Shown: positions 11,891 to 24,716, counted from the stretch's first letter. The stretch is 64,000 bases of DNA from Certhia americana (GCA_018697195.1 CM031857.1:63184069-63248068); one strand, 5' to 3'. Program-made: numbers and translations. The notes: generated by a model not told the origin, from the letters alone.

Positions 11891-13317
11891 GGAATTTTAT
11901 GCTAACTAACTGTTAAAAGATTTTGAAAGAGAGGTTATGTGCCATATTTCATGATTTAAAAGACAATAATTTAAGAAAGAATTTGGAGTAAAGTTCCTTT
12001 TAAGTGGATTTTCCCATCTCTCGCTGTTTGATTATTTTGTTCTTCTCTTTGCTTGTTATGTTCGCTTGAGACATCTGGGCAGTCTTGGAGGGAGGCTGTG
12101 TAATAATGAATCACTGTTCTAATAATGAATTCTGTTATAATTGCTATTATCCCAGTACCATCCCAGTATCTTAGTATCTCCTATAAAGTCTTAGTATTAG
12201 GACTTTGTGCTTCCCTTTTGCAGAATAATTATCTTATGCTCTATAATATTCCACTCCACTCCAGTTGGCCAACTGGATTTGTCACCCATTGTCAATTAGT
12301 ATAACCATTGCTGTAAGCTGCAGAGCACTGTGCATGTGTTTGGAGCAACTGTGAAACTTCTAGATGCAGAGACAAATACATTTTTGCTGAGACAACTATA
12401 CAATTGATTCTGTGTATCCCAATTATCTTCTAGCCCTATCTTAACCTCCAGCTATTGACATCTTGCTTCACATCCTGCAGCTGGCAAACATATGCAATGT
12501 CTCTAAAATAGAGGCACTTTAGGTTTTAAACTTCCTATTCTCCACAGTTTACTTACCACATTTTTCTCCTTTCTGCCTGCCTGACTGCTCAGAGAGATAA
12601 AGTATTCTTGTTCCAATTTTTGCTATACTACTTCTTTTCTAATTCATTAGCTTTTCCTTTACCTAGTTTGGTTTTTTTTGGTTTTATTTGTTTTTTTTAT
12701 ATGAAGGCTTTCAGTGCAGGTAAACAATGACAGGCACAAGCATAAAAGTACTTCTCCTCAGATCTGATCTGTTAGGTGAAAACTGAATCAAAAACAGAGT
12801 GTGAGAAGTAGTTGGTAAAAACAGGATCACAGACTTCGAACAGCATTCTCAAACAGGTTCTACTCCCACTATTATTAATTTCATTACATTCTCAAAGCTG
12901 GAGAGGAGGGAGGCAGGAAGAAAACCTTTAAGTACCTAGCTATGTATCCAGAAAAAAATCTGCTAAAATCTGTGGAGTTTTGGGGGTAACTACAAAGGAT
13001 GTGAAGATATTGGGGGTGGGGGCACAGAGAGCAGCCGTGCTTTTAGGGCCAGCTGGGGGAGCTGTATGTGCCTTGAAGAAAAGTTGAATTCAGACAGTGC
13101 TTACAAACTGGACACCACAGAGAGACTGTGAAGATACAAAGGGAAAACACCTGAAAGAAGACAGGCAGCCCCAACTGAGCTAAGATGTGACTAGCTACCA
13201 TACTGAAACATGTTGTGTGTTTAGTTTCCTTCTCTTCCCCAACAACTTGAAAACCCAGAAGGTTTTTAAGATTCAATGTGACAGGTTGCCAGAAAATCCC
13301 ATTAAAGTTCTCCTTCG
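11891..13317. other. Non-coding stretch, no gene seen
   Basis: Unique-looking sequence with a short G/T tract at 12668-12702. A G-rich patch lies at 12974-13050 (GGGGGTGGGGGC near 13012), which gives a moderately sized minus-strand frame with no family resemblance. Confidence 0.55.
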
Positions 13318-13375
13318 ACAAAAGACTAGACCTTTGAAGGTCCCTTCCAACCTGGGCTGTTGTATGATTATGTGA
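13318..13375 (+). mobile_element. CR1 LINE 3'-end fragment
   Basis: The piece contains AGACCTTTGAAGGTCCCTTCCAACCTGGGCTGT-like sequence, in which CTTTGAAGGTCCCTTCCAAC at about 13331-13350 is the hallmark avian CR1 3' UTR, followed by a TATGATTATGTG remnant of the terminal 8-bp repeat. Only the last 60 bp or so are present, which is typical of the strong 5' truncation of CR1. Confidence 0.8.
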
Positions 13376-16300
13376 ATTGGCACTGTATATATTTGTACAC
13401 TGCTTTGGTACTGACTTTTTTTGAACTTTCACAAGCATGCCTCACTAAACAAAAATAGTCCTATAATAATTTTATCTTTGTTCTATTTTAGGATAAAAAT
13501 ATTAAAGTAGCAAAAAAGGCAATGTTCTACCTCTGACAAATTGAGCTGGTATATCACACACAATGCTACAAAGCACCATGCAGATTTACATATTTGTGTT
13601 GTCTTTGGGACATCCACATTGCATTCACCATATGGTTTAGATGTGCCTGACAGATTACAGTTAGTCTACAAAACTGGTTTTAAACTGAGTTCAATTCACA
13701 GGACATGTACTGAGGACACTCAGGCATAAATATGCTATTGTAGTACAATATTCAATAGGAAAAGAAGAGAAGCTGGTTAGCAATAGTAAGGAATTTAATT
13801 CTAAAAGCTTAGAAGAAATGGATTCTGTATTATGTGGGATAACAAAAACCATGATGATTGCTAGTCTCACAGGAATATGAGAGTTTTTTCCAATCTATGA
13901 GTATTATTTCTCCATCATGAAACAATGAAATACCTTTAATTTGAAAGGCACCTACTAGTAATATAGTGGATGGTGTTTTTTCTTTTTAAGTACTACTTAT
14001 ATGAGAAAAAAAAGAACAAAAAACCCCAAACAAAACGATGCATAAATACTGTATTTTCAGCCATATTTGTGCCATTTTATTTTACTAAAACGCACCTAAT
14101 ATCACTTAAGTTCCTTCTTGAAAATTCATACTGTGAAAAGAAGTATCAGACCACCACACCAGATCTGGAAGAGCAGATTTACCTAAATGTTCATTATTTT
14201 GCAACAAAAAGTTTTCACCTAGTTGTTTATTCTTCCCTTTCAAGTTTGCCAGCCTTCTGTTTGAAGTCCTCTGTTCTAAATATTGTCACCAGTTAAAAAG
14301 CTTGGCCTGAAGTCAAGAAACATTTTCATATGAACAATTTACACAATTACTGAAAACTGTTCTAACTAATATGCTTTCACCTTCTTAGCAAAGAAAAATA
14401 AATGTCATCCAACTATTAAAACAAAAGATAAAATATTTCATTATGGTTATGCAAAATTAGGTTTTCTATATTACCTCATTCATGTTGCACAAATACATTC
14501 CATCTTCCTGTTTTGCACAGTGAAGCTAAACAACATATTTTACTTTTTTTTCATATATCTCATATTATGTCTGTGTTCTTTTTTCATGAATTGTATCTGA
14601 TATAGACAAATACACTTCTTTTACTATTAAAACAATCGTCTTATCTTGAAAATTTAAGTCAATTAGATTAGATAGAAATGTGCCTGGAATGAAATATGGA
14701 TGTGACCGATTTCAGCATTTTAGTTAAAGAAGGGGAACTTGGTTTTGGTTTTTGCCACTGTATGCTTGATAATGAGCTTCGGAAGAAGTACCAGTGAATA
14801 CCATTCCATCTACTTACATTATGGTAAATTTCTTTTCAAAACAGAAAAGAGAATCCATATCTATTTTAAAAGAAAGAAATTAATGTGCAGAATATTATAA
14901 AACTCCATTCAGCACTTCTAAAAAGTGAACCTTCTAAACCTTGAATTTCACTTACCCAATTAGAAGTTAGGTTTCAGGAGTAAAAGTCAAACTAAGAGAT
15001 CCTCTTAAAACAAAGGTCTACTTAGTTTTATGCTCTCCAATCCATTACAATTTTATCTGTATAACATAGAAAATCATATTCAGTCCTATGCAGAACTCAC
15101 ACATTTGCTTGTAGCTTTCTCTACACATTATTTGGAATTTGGCATATACAACACCTTATCCTCAATCCAAAAGTGATTTTATTTTTCCTTCAGTGCAGAG
15201 ATTGAGCTATGTTTAATGGTTTTGAATTGGTTTCCCAAAGGCTCAAAAAGCTCTCTTTTTTTCTCATTTTTTTCAGATATTTCAATCAGGAATGGTGTGG
15301 TTGGAAGACACCAATGGCAAAGTAGCTTTTTATTTTGTAGTTTTCATGAGGACATAACCCACATTTCCATGAAAAAAAATTGAGCAATCAGAAAAACCTA
15401 AAAATACTTAATATTAAGCCTCAACATAAGTAATACCTTAGTCATAAATGTAATATGATATGGCTTATGCATTGACGCCTTTAAAAAAGAAATCCTAAAA
15501 TAAACCACAGGGTCCCAGCACTAGCAAAGATAAAATGAAATTCTCTGCTTCTATTGTTCTATATTTATTATTATTTATTGTTTATAGCATAAATTTATCT
15601 GTTGATATTACCGAATAGAATCTAAGTTGTTACTATCCCCTTTGTCCACATTACAATTTTCCAGTATTAAAATATAGGTAATATCAGATTTGTAAGGGCT
15701 TCCACAAAACCACTCATGTATCAAAATCAGCCTCTATTCAGGATTCCAAAGAGAACGAGGGTCCAGATGTACAACCTTTATCCATATAATTAATCCCATG
15801 ATATTCCCTACTTTTATGTAAGTAAATAATTACCTAAGTAAGGTGTTTGTAGAAAGAGGTCTGAAATTGTTGATTTTGTTCTTAGCCAGTAGTTTATGCA
15901 TGTATAGCTTTCTATTTTTTTAATCACTTTAAAGTCAAAATTTTAACTCCTTTTTACATTTATCCAGGAAGTTTTGGAAGTTTTAAGTTTATAAAGGGAA
16001 GTTCTAAGTTTATAATGGGCATTAGAGAGTGGTCATCTTATCCTATGCAGTGGACAATTACTACAGAAAATATCTTGGGTTTTTGTTTTCCCTGAGATTA
16101 AAATAGCTAGTAAGAGGAATTATGAAAATGAAAGGCAATCTCTGAGCAAATAAGACTTTTATAAACCATGGCAGAGACAGACATTCTGGATCATTCTTTT
16201 CCTTATTTAATGAAATTCAGCAGATTTTCAGTTAATGGTAACCAGAGTTCTTTCTTGAACTATTCTTCTTCATTTTCCTTCTAATCTCCAAAACTGTCAG

Positions 16301-16409
16301 TGTTCAGACATAAGAACATTTTTTTCCAGCTGATTCATTTCTTCCAAAAGATCTCAAAGTACAAAGCAGACAATTATTTATCCAGAGATGGATGAAAGTG
16401 GACACTATT
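13376..16409. other. AT-rich non-coding stretch, no gene seen
   Basis: About 3 kb of AT-rich sequence without a supported gene or known repeat, apart from the short tandem repeat at 15976. Short frames, such as one of about 108 codons at 13970, are low-complexity at their starts and show no family features. Confidence 0.55.
15976..16017. repeat. 21-bp tandem repeat, two copies
   Basis: GGAAGTTTTAAGTTTATAAAG at 15976 is followed directly by a second unit at 15997 that differs by one internal base and at its 3' end. It is a recent-looking local duplication. Confidence 0.8.
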
Positions 16410-17270
16410 GTCACATTTTTAGTAGGTTTGCAGATGATACCAAGTTGGGTGGGAGTGTTGCCTGCTGGAAGGCTCAGCAGAGGGACCTAGAAAGATTGGA
16501 TCAATGGGCTTAGGTGAATTTCATGAGGTTAAATATGGCAAAGTGATGGGTTCCACACCTAGGTCACAATAATCTCATTCATCACTACTGTTTTGGGGAT
16601 GGATGGCTGGAAAACTGCCCAGCAGAAAAGTAACTGGGATGCTGGTTCACAACTGATTGACACAAGCCAGCGTGTGCCCAGGTAAACCAAGAAGGCCAAT
16701 GGTATCCTGGCCTGTATCAGTGTGGCCAGCAGGAGCAGAGCAATGATTGTCCTCCAGAACTCAGAGCTGGTAAGGCCACACCTCAAATCCTGTGCTCAGT
16801 TTTGGGCCTCTCAGTACAAGGACAGTGAGGTGCTGGAGGGTGTCCTGAGAACAGCAAGGAATCTGGTGCAGAGTCAGGAGCCCAAGTCTTACAAGGAGCA
16901 GCTTAAGGTGCCCAGGTTGTTTAGCCTGGTAAAAAGGAGGTTCAGGGGTGAACTTGTACAAGTACCTGAAAGAATGCTGTAGCCAGGCTGTTCTCCCAGG
17001 TAAAAAGTGACAGCATAAGAGGAAATGGCCCAAGTTGTGATGGGGGAGGTTCAGATAGGATACCAGGAAAATATCTTAGGGAAAGAATTGTCAAGCATTT
17101 AAACAGGCTGCCCAGGGAAGTTGTTGAGTCACCATTCCTGGAGGTATTTAAGACATGCAGCTGTGGCACTTACAGACATAGCTTAGTGATGGACTTGGCA
17201 GTGCCAAGTGCTTAACAGTTGAAATCAATCTTAAAGTATCTTTCACATTTAAATTATTCTGATTCTGCAA
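16410..17270 (+). mobile_element. CR1 LINE fragment: reverse transcriptase C-terminus and 3' UTR
   Basis: About 860 bp match avian CR1 on the plus strand. Translation from 16420 gives FADDTKLGGSV, the CR1 form of the catalytic reverse transcriptase box. Further on, frames show ASRSR with LVRPHL and QFWA (about 16725-16810) and LFSL with KRRFRGEL (about 16917-16953). The GRLPREVVESP-type end of the ORF is near 17106-17135, in CAGGCTGCCCAGGGAAGTTG. The 3' UTR then includes GATGGACTTGGCAGTG and a decayed ATTCTGATTCTG terminal repeat at 17256-17267. The 5' part is missing and the frame is broken by indels and stops, so no protein is made. It is the longest CR1 piece in the window. Confidence 0.93.
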
Positions 17271-18086
17271 ATATCTGACATGGAATGAAGGAATAGAGAA
17301 TCCTAAACGTGTTACAGTCTGATTTTTTTCAACATTTGAAAGGAAGGTACATTTGGGATATACATATTCTGTCCTCTACTCACTCTCTAAAAAAACTGAG
17401 ACTCAGAATCGTAGTCATAAGTATTCCAAGTGAATTAATCTGTTGGAATTGTAGCTATTTATGTAAAATTATATAATTCTGATTAGTTATTAAGTTCTGC
17501 AATTCCCAAGTGCTAACAAAGGCTGCAATTGCCATATAGTAAGTCAAAAGCCAAAGGATAAGCTCTCTGCAGTACATGAGATGATGGCTGAAGACCTGAG
17601 AGCTGGCATTTGGCCAAACTGAGGATTTGTATAGGACAAATGGGGCTGAGAAATAATCTTAATCAACAATGGACAATTTTTGACAGAGATAATAAAAAGA
17701 TGTTATTGATCTTGTCAACCTCATCTCGCACTCTCCTTAATTACTATGGCCAAATTAGAAGTAGTATCTCTTACTAAATTGTTCATGCCAACCAAATTTC
17801 CATACAGTTAACTCCAAATAATGAAGAGCCTACAGAATAACTTTTATTCTTAACTTTGTACACCTTTAACATTTTTTTCTAAAACTACTTTTTTAAGTGG
17901 TTAGGATCACTACTCTTGGCCTCAACAGAAATCATTAGCAGGTGTACGCTGTCCAAAAGAAAAGTAGCATTTAGTTGATTTGTTACTTTGCTATGTGCTA
18001 CTTCTCTATCAATGCCTTATAATGTCTTGGGCAATTTACAGATTTAGTTTTCATTCAAGTGAAGTATCTATCATCATTCATTCTGT

Positions 18087-18140
18087 GTTTTTTGGGGTTT
18101 TTTTTGTTTTTTGGGGTTTTTTTTGTTTTTTTTTTTTTTT
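18087..18140. repeat. G4-T tract: exact 19-bp tandem duplication plus T run
   Basis: GTTTTTTGGGGTTTTTTTT occurs twice in exact tandem (18087-18105 and 18106-18124), followed by G and a run of 15 T. Each unit holds one GGGG, so there are two G4 blocks. Two G blocks alone cannot fold an intramolecular quadruplex. Confidence 0.9.
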
Positions 18141-18851
18141 GATATATTAATCAGCTTCTAACTAGAAAATTCTGACTTTTTGTTGTACTGGGAATTTAAA
18201 TTTAGCCTATTGCCAAAGAGAAATTAACCATAAAAACTTCACAAGAATCTGAAATAGACGGAACAAGTCTCTGAGTGAAAGTATATAAAGAGAAATTAAA
18301 TGCATACATCAGAGGAAGCAGCATTCAAAAAAGCAAACCTTGTTAAGAAATTCACTCTTTAGCATGAAAAATACTTATACTTCTCATCTCTAACCTGTAA
18401 GCAAATTATTACTGTTAAAAATGCCCACTGATACTCACAAACTTTAAAAAAACCCCCGAAAACAATTATAAGGAATGATTTTAAGGAACAGAATTACAAT
18501 TCAGGCACTGCTTGGGAAGGCCATTATTTGCTATTTTTGAGAGTAGTTTAGTTATACACAAATATTGATGACAAGTGATACCACATGCGCTCAATCTGTC
18601 ATTCTCAAGGTGCTCTGCTGCCCTCAAAGAAATAGAAGTATTTTAATAAATAAACGAGGTACAAAATCACATTACAATTTTAGGAGACTTTACTCTAAAT
18701 GTAGAAGATGGAGGTCCCTTCAAGTAGGGGCCATTTCCTATGTGCTTGTGGAACAAAGGGCTCCATTAGAAATAGTAGCAAAAGGTCTCCCTCTGCCCCT
18801 CCTCATTCAACAGAAACTTTGTACTGAGTAACCTTCCACAGGGTAGAGAAA

Positions 18852-18873
18852 AGGATTCACAAGGGTGAATCCT
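18852..18873. repeat. Perfect 9-bp inverted repeat with 4-base loop
   Basis: AGGATTCAC at 18852-18860 and GTGAATCCT at 18865-18873 are perfect reverse complements around the loop AAGG. No T run follows, and no RNA gene context is visible. Confidence 0.85.
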
Positions 18874-20131
18874 CTCAGCTTGAGCATGCCAAACTTATTA
18901 TTACCATGACAGAAATCTCATTTTCCAAACATACTCTCTCTCTTGCAGAATATACAAGGTTTAAATGCAGATGCAGTCAAAATCTCATTAATGACTCAGA
19001 TCAAGAGCTGCCATTGATCATTAAAACATAAATACAGTGACTTCTAAATCTTAAAATGACACAGTAGCTGTGCATTTTGGGAAATGAGAGGAACTGTGAC
19101 TATAATGCAACAATCCATGAATATTTTCTTCTGCTGTCTAGGCATTTCTGAGATTTTCTAGATAATATGAAAAGAACAACATAGCCTTTATATGACATTT
19201 TCAAGCTATCTGCTTAAAAAAAGAGAGAGAAATAGTCTGTGTTTTTCTTGATGTCTATCATACTCTGTTTTCTTGATGTGTTTGTGGTTTGCTTTCACTC
19301 TGCAAATAGTTGCTTTAAAAAAAAAAAAACAAACTTTGAAAGCTTCTCCCTTTATAAGACTCAAGACTTTGTGAATCTTATTCTAAACATCGTCTAAAGG
19401 AGCATATCTTACTGGAATACAAAGTTTCAAATACAATGGTAATTGCACATAAATAAACACAAAACACCACTTGTTATTAATGGATTAGAATTTAAACTGG
19501 GCACCAGCTGCAGGTAATGGTCAGTAGTGATACCAGTGATCTTCATCACTTATCAAAAAAAATGCTATCTGGCAATTAAAAAGATATGGAGTGATATAAA
19601 AGAAAATCCAAAAAACCCCAAATGTAACAGAAAAGAAATCTTGTCATAACCTGAGATTCCCTAATATTCATAAACAATAAACTAATCTCCATTTCCAATT
19701 TATATTTAAATCATATGTATTTAATGGGAATTGAGAATGATTCCAACAGAGTCCCACCACATAGAAAAAAATAAGAGATAAAAAAGAAGAAACAACCACA
19801 GGAAAAAAAAAAAGTCATGGTTAAAAATATTTTCATTCTATATTTCACTCATAAACCCACAATTTGGAACAGGTGCTTATAAAATCTTTTCAATTTCATG
19901 TGACATGCAATATGTGATCTGATTGAAACAAAATAATAACCAATCAAATAATTGTCAAATACCTCAAATGACTGTACTGCAAAGGAGCTCTTTGGGAAGT
20001 CAATGAGAATTAACAAGTGACAACCCAAAATGTCTGTGACAATAAAAATGCAACTGGAGTTTTGCACAGCAGTAATACTAGCTGTCAGAATTCAGAGGAA
20101 AGCTAAGTACTTCTAAATCAAAAAATGGGAG

Positions 20132-21084
20132 TATGCGGTGGGTTGACACTGTCTGGACACAAGGTGCCCACAAAATCTGCTCTGTTACTCCCTTCTTCAT
20201 CTGAACAGGTGGAAGAAAACATAATGAAAAGCTCATGGGTCAAGATAAGGACAGTGAGAGATCACTCAGCAAGTACTGTCACAGGCAGAATAGACTGGAG
20301 TTGGGGAAATTAACTAAATTCATTACCAACCAAATGAGAGTTGAGTAATGAGAAGTAAACCCAAATCTTAGTGACATCCTCCTTCCATACCTCCCTCCTT
20401 CCTGGGCTTAACTTCATACCCTAATCTCTACCTCCTTCCCCCTGCAGCACAGGGTTCAAGGAATGGGGGCTTGGTCAGTGCTTCCCACTCATAGGGAGAG
20501 CACATCACACTCTTCCCTTGCTCAAGCTGGTATGGTTCTCACAAGAGACAGTCCTCCATGAAATTCTCCTGTGGGAGTTGTTCCCACAGGATACAGTTCT
20601 TCAGCACCTGCTCCAGCACAGGTCATTTCCACAGAGCAAAGTCCTTCAGAACAGGTTGCTAGTGTGGGGTCCCAATGGGACAGATCACAAGTCCTGCCAG
20701 AAAACCTGCTCCAGCATGAGCTCCTGTCTCTCCATGGGTCTACAGATCATACCAGGAGCCTCCTCAGGGTCACAGGGTCACAGCTTCCTTGTGGTATCCA
20801 CCTGCTCTGGCATTGGGTTCTCCATGGCTGCAGGGGCACAGCTGCCTCTACATGGTCTGCACCATGGACTGCCACACAGTAACTTTTTACCCTTCCTAAA
20901 TATGTTATCACAGAGGTGTTACCACCATCACAGATGTTTTTGGCCTTTAATCAGTAGTGAGTCCATCCTGGATCTGGCTGGCATTGGCTGCATTGGACAC
21001 AGGAAAACTTTCTGGCAGGTTTTCACTGAAGCCACTGCTGTAGCCACCTCCACTATCAAAACCTTGGCACATAAACCCAGTATA
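20132..21084 (-). mobile_element. Avian endogenous retrovirus LTR with GGGAG target-site duplication
   Basis: About 953 bp match, in reverse complement, a widespread avian ERV LTR. On the plus strand it opens with GCGGTGGGTTGACACTG near 20135 and closes with AAACCCAGTATA at 21073-21084. On the minus strand this reads from the 5' TATACTGGGTTT to a terminal CAACCCACC, and the AT-rich block near 20310-20360 holds the region where the family's polyadenylation signal lies. GGGAG occurs immediately before (20127-20131) and after (21085-21089), a 5-bp target-site duplication as ERVL-type integration makes. The interior (about 20520-20880) consists of degenerate units with a CTGCTCCAGCA-like core and CCCACAGG, a GC-rich minisatellite-like feature of this family. 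With no internal retroviral genes, it is a solo LTR. The 221-codon plus-strand frame at 20518-21183 is antisense to the LTR and is not a gene. Confidence 0.9.
20520..20880. repeat. Degenerate internal tandem repeats inside the LTR
   Basis: Recurring blocks such as CTCCTGTGGGAGTTGTTCCC, TTCAGCACCTGCTCCAGCAC and AACCTGCTCCAGCATGAGCT reappear at intervals of roughly 35 to 60 bp. They are diverged copies of one unit with a CTGCTCCAGC core. They raise local GC well above the surroundings and lengthen the chance open frame across this region. Confidence 0.7.
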
Positions 21085-23201
21085 GGGAGAAAACAACACC
21101 CCTCTCACAGGTATCAGCCATCCACCTTAGAGAGCTCACCAAGTCGCCTGCCAGATGTGTTGAAATGTCATTTTAAGGAATAATCTAAAGTAAACTCCCT
21201 CCAGCACAAGTTCCAGTCTCTACAGCAGGTATCTCTTAATACATTACTGGTTTCCTTTTTTTTTTTTTAATACTTTACACTTTGGAAATGTAAATTTTAC
21301 CATTCTTTGGTGTTACTCTGTGCTGGACAGGAGCAATCAGGCCTCAAAAGCTGTTCTTCATAACCTCCCTGCAAGGTAATTGGCTCTATCTGATTTTAAA
21401 TGAAAAGCAGCACAAAGGGTAGGACCTTGGGGAGGAAAGAAAATCTTTGAAAAGAGCAAATAAATGCAAACTCATGGACATTACTTATATAGCCACTAGA
21501 AATTAGAAGTCACTCCCTTTTCTATTTACCTCAAATTGAATCACAGTTATTATTTTAATATATTTCCAAGAACAAGTAGTGTGTGTCCACATGAAGGCTC
21601 TATACCGGAAGGCTAAGGAAAAACCGACAGCAAGCTGCAAATTTATGATGCATGAATGAAGCAAATGTTTGTCACATGGGTGAAAAAGCCTCTCGTCTCT
21701 TACTGCTAGGCTTGTTTAGCTATTATTCAGTATTTATCCTTTCCCTCACAAGCCAGAAAAACAGGAAGATCCTTGAACATCCTCTCAATTTCTTCTTGAC
21801 TTGTAGGTCTTTACATGCCTATCAACAAGCCACAGCCTCAGGAAGCTTTCTGTCTCTGTACACCAAGGAGTATTGGCATGACTAGCATAGTAATTCTGTT
21901 TCAGACATTTGGCTTAACCATCTTCATTGCAAACAAATTGCTTAATGGCTTTGGGTAGAAAACACATACAGAGCTGTGCCAGCAGATCAAGAAATAGCTG
22001 AGTAGGTATGGCTTGTGATCATATTTGTTGGCATTGCTTTTAAAACCTCTTCTGAATCATCGTTTCTGTCATCATCTAAGTGATCTCTTTTGTTCAGCAA
22101 GTCAATGCTTCTTACCTGCTTGTTCTTAAACCAAAAAGCAATCAAAAGTCAGGACTCTATTCCTCCATTCAAAAGCTTGAGAGTCAATAAAGATGTGTAG
22201 GATGAGATTCCTTACCTTCATTACAATATAGTTGAAAGGAGCAAAGCTCCCTAAAAGTAGAGGAAGATACGATAGAGTTCATGTATCAAGAACATAAATA
22301 CATAAAATGATGATATCTGGTAGCACACAGAGCCACCACAAGACCAAATCCCTTTGGGCTAAAGTGCTTTAACTATTTTTATAAAGTAAGAGAGATTGGA
22401 CAGGAACTCAGAAAAACTCCTATTGTGTATGGCAAGTACAAAATGAATATGCATGGAACTTATATCAAAATAATTCATTAAGTATTATGTAAGAAAAAAT
22501 CATGCCTTTGAAGCATGGCACAAGTACAACAGTCCACCTAGTTTTTCATATATTGCAACAATTAATTCCATTCAGCATATTTTATCTTGAACATCTTGCC
22601 ATTGGTGAAAAACTCACTTGCTGTTTCTATTAGGAGAAACAAAGGGATCAAAAAATTTCCTTGTTTACTGAAAGTAAATGTCAGGACACCTTACTTTGTC
22701 TAAAAATAAGACACAAAATACACCTTTCATGGTCAGAAGTAAAACACGAACAGCAATAAAAGCCCAACCCTAGAACACAGCAAAATCTTGATGATTTTTT
22801 TTTTTTTAATGTATTGTTGGTGGATTTTTTTTGCATCTTCACAGCTGAATGGCCATGACTACTGCTTTTAGCCACTCACCTTCACAGCTGCAGCCAATAA
22901 ATCCACTGGCCTCTGAATTTATATTTTAGGAATAGGTTTTATTTCTTCAGGTGAGTAGGTATACAAGTGCTGTCATGCAGCCAAATACTCTGTAGCACAG
23001 TTTCTACTGTTTCCAGCAGTGACTACATAAAAAAATATTTAATCACTGCTTTTGTGAAGCCTGAAGGAAGTATGGCGAGCCAACCTAGCCACCAATTTAA
23101 CTAGCTCTGTGAGCAAACTTAGAGATCAAGGTCAAATAAATTAATTTAACCCTGTTTAACAGACCAGACAGTTCCACTGTCAAGGTCTTCCCCTAACTAT
23201 C

Positions 23202-23342
23202 ACCTCTTTTTTTTATTTATTTTTTTTTTTTACTGCCCTCTGGATTTGATGCACCACTGAAAACCAAGATTGCTTTTTCTTTTTTTTTCTTTTTTTTTCT
23301 TCTTTTTTTCTCACTGCTCTTTCTTTTCTGTTTTTTTTTTCC
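23202..23342. repeat. Pyrimidine-rich (CTTTTTTTT)n-like tract
   Basis: Long T runs are broken by single C residues, with a unit close to CTTTTTTTT between 23276 and 23310. A short mixed segment at 23232-23270 interrupts the tract. Confidence 0.8.
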
Positions 23343-23433
23343 TAGTTTCTTGTCTATTTGTTTTGGGAATATTTCCCCCCAAAATCAAAAAGATCCAGTA
23401 AATTCATAAATCCATACCATTGCATATGGACTT

Positions 23434-23487
23434 TTATATATATATATATATAATGATGTATTTTTTATATATATATATGTATATATT
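23434..23487. repeat. Two (TA)n microsatellite blocks
   Basis: Nine TA units at about 23435-23452 are followed, after a 13-base spacer, by a second TA block at 23466-23487 interrupted by G. Both blocks are self-complementary and could form cruciforms. Confidence 0.9.
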
Positions 23488-24651
23488 GCATGGAAGTACA
23501 AATTTTTAAGACTAATTTTCTGCAATATTTTGAATATTTTTGAAGACCAACCAACTAACTTATAATATGAACATTAGCTATAGGGAAAGAATACACGTCT
23601 TGAAAAATTTATCCTAGAATACTTGGTGACATATATTCCAAATTGAAAATATGCTTCTGACCACTGACTTTTAACTCCTGTCTATACTAGGAAGGAGACC
23701 TTCTTGGAGTGAGTCATCAAAAACTCAGCACAATTTTCATCTGCACCCCAAATCGCCTTGCAATGTAAAGAAATTATCTATTGAAGAAGGCTGCTCACAA
23801 TATTTTAAGTTTCAATGGTAAAAATAAAAAAAAAAAGAAAATAGAATTACATTTCTATTAAATGTGTAGTAACTGCTGATTTTGCTGATTTTTCAGTCTT
23901 GGAATATGCCTAGACCATTAACAATAATTAAATAAGTTTCTCGTGTTTACTCTGCTTTAATATTGGTTTAGGTGTCCAGAGGAAAATGGCAATGTTTAAT
24001 ATTTAAATATCAAACACTTTGATTAAACATTAGTCTGTTAAACTAATACTAAGGAAAAATAAAAAAAGAGTTCATAGAACTGACCATAAGTCTTTTGGGT
24101 TGCAAGTGCCAAACACACTTTGAAATTTGAGATGTAGAAATTTGTTCAAAAAAGTAACTTGACCCCAAGCTGACAAATGTGAATAGTAATTAAGGAGCAA
24201 TATATCTAAGTCTGTACTTAGTGCTGGGCTGTACAAAAAGATGCATGTTTATCATCAGAAAGAATCTGCAGGATTCTGACTAAAATCAGATATGAGCACA
24301 GCAGCTCAAAGAGTCAGGACAAAAGGTTCTCAGCATCAAATCACCCTACTTACTCTCTAAAACAAATTATTAATTTACACTCTTTTTATTCCCCTAGATA
24401 TAAATTGAATTCCCTCACTGAAAATATTAAACTGATAGGCCTCTCAGTCAGGTCTGCCAGTTTATAAATACCTGAGAAATTTCCTTAAAATTTACTAGGT
24501 GGGGTCTAAAACGACTTCTACACCTTGGAGCCATCATACCTTCTCTTAATATTAATCCTTCCCCTTTCTTCAGAAATATTATTCTATATCAATCATTTAT
24601 AAGAGTTCAGTTCTGTTTCTCCTGAGATACCCTATCACAGTAGTTTGAACT

Positions 24652-24680
24652 CAAAAAAACAAAAAAAAAAAAAAATAAAA

Positions 24681-24716
<36 letters not shown>

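Larger units (their letters stand above)
17271..20131. other. Non-coding stretch, no gene seen
   Basis: Unique-looking AT-rich DNA between the CR1 copy and the second LTR. It contains the G/T tandem duplication at 18087 and the hairpin at 18852. An 88-codon frame at 18565 has no recognisable features. Confidence 0.55.

Noticed and set aside
16722..17169. Overlapping frames of 75 to 90 codons on both strands
   Set aside because: They are remnants or shadows of the CR1 reverse transcriptase C-terminal region and are interrupted.
20518..21183. Plus-strand frame of 221 codons, the longest in the window
   Set aside because: It lies antisense in an ERV LTR and is open only because the LTR is GC-rich and internally repetitive.
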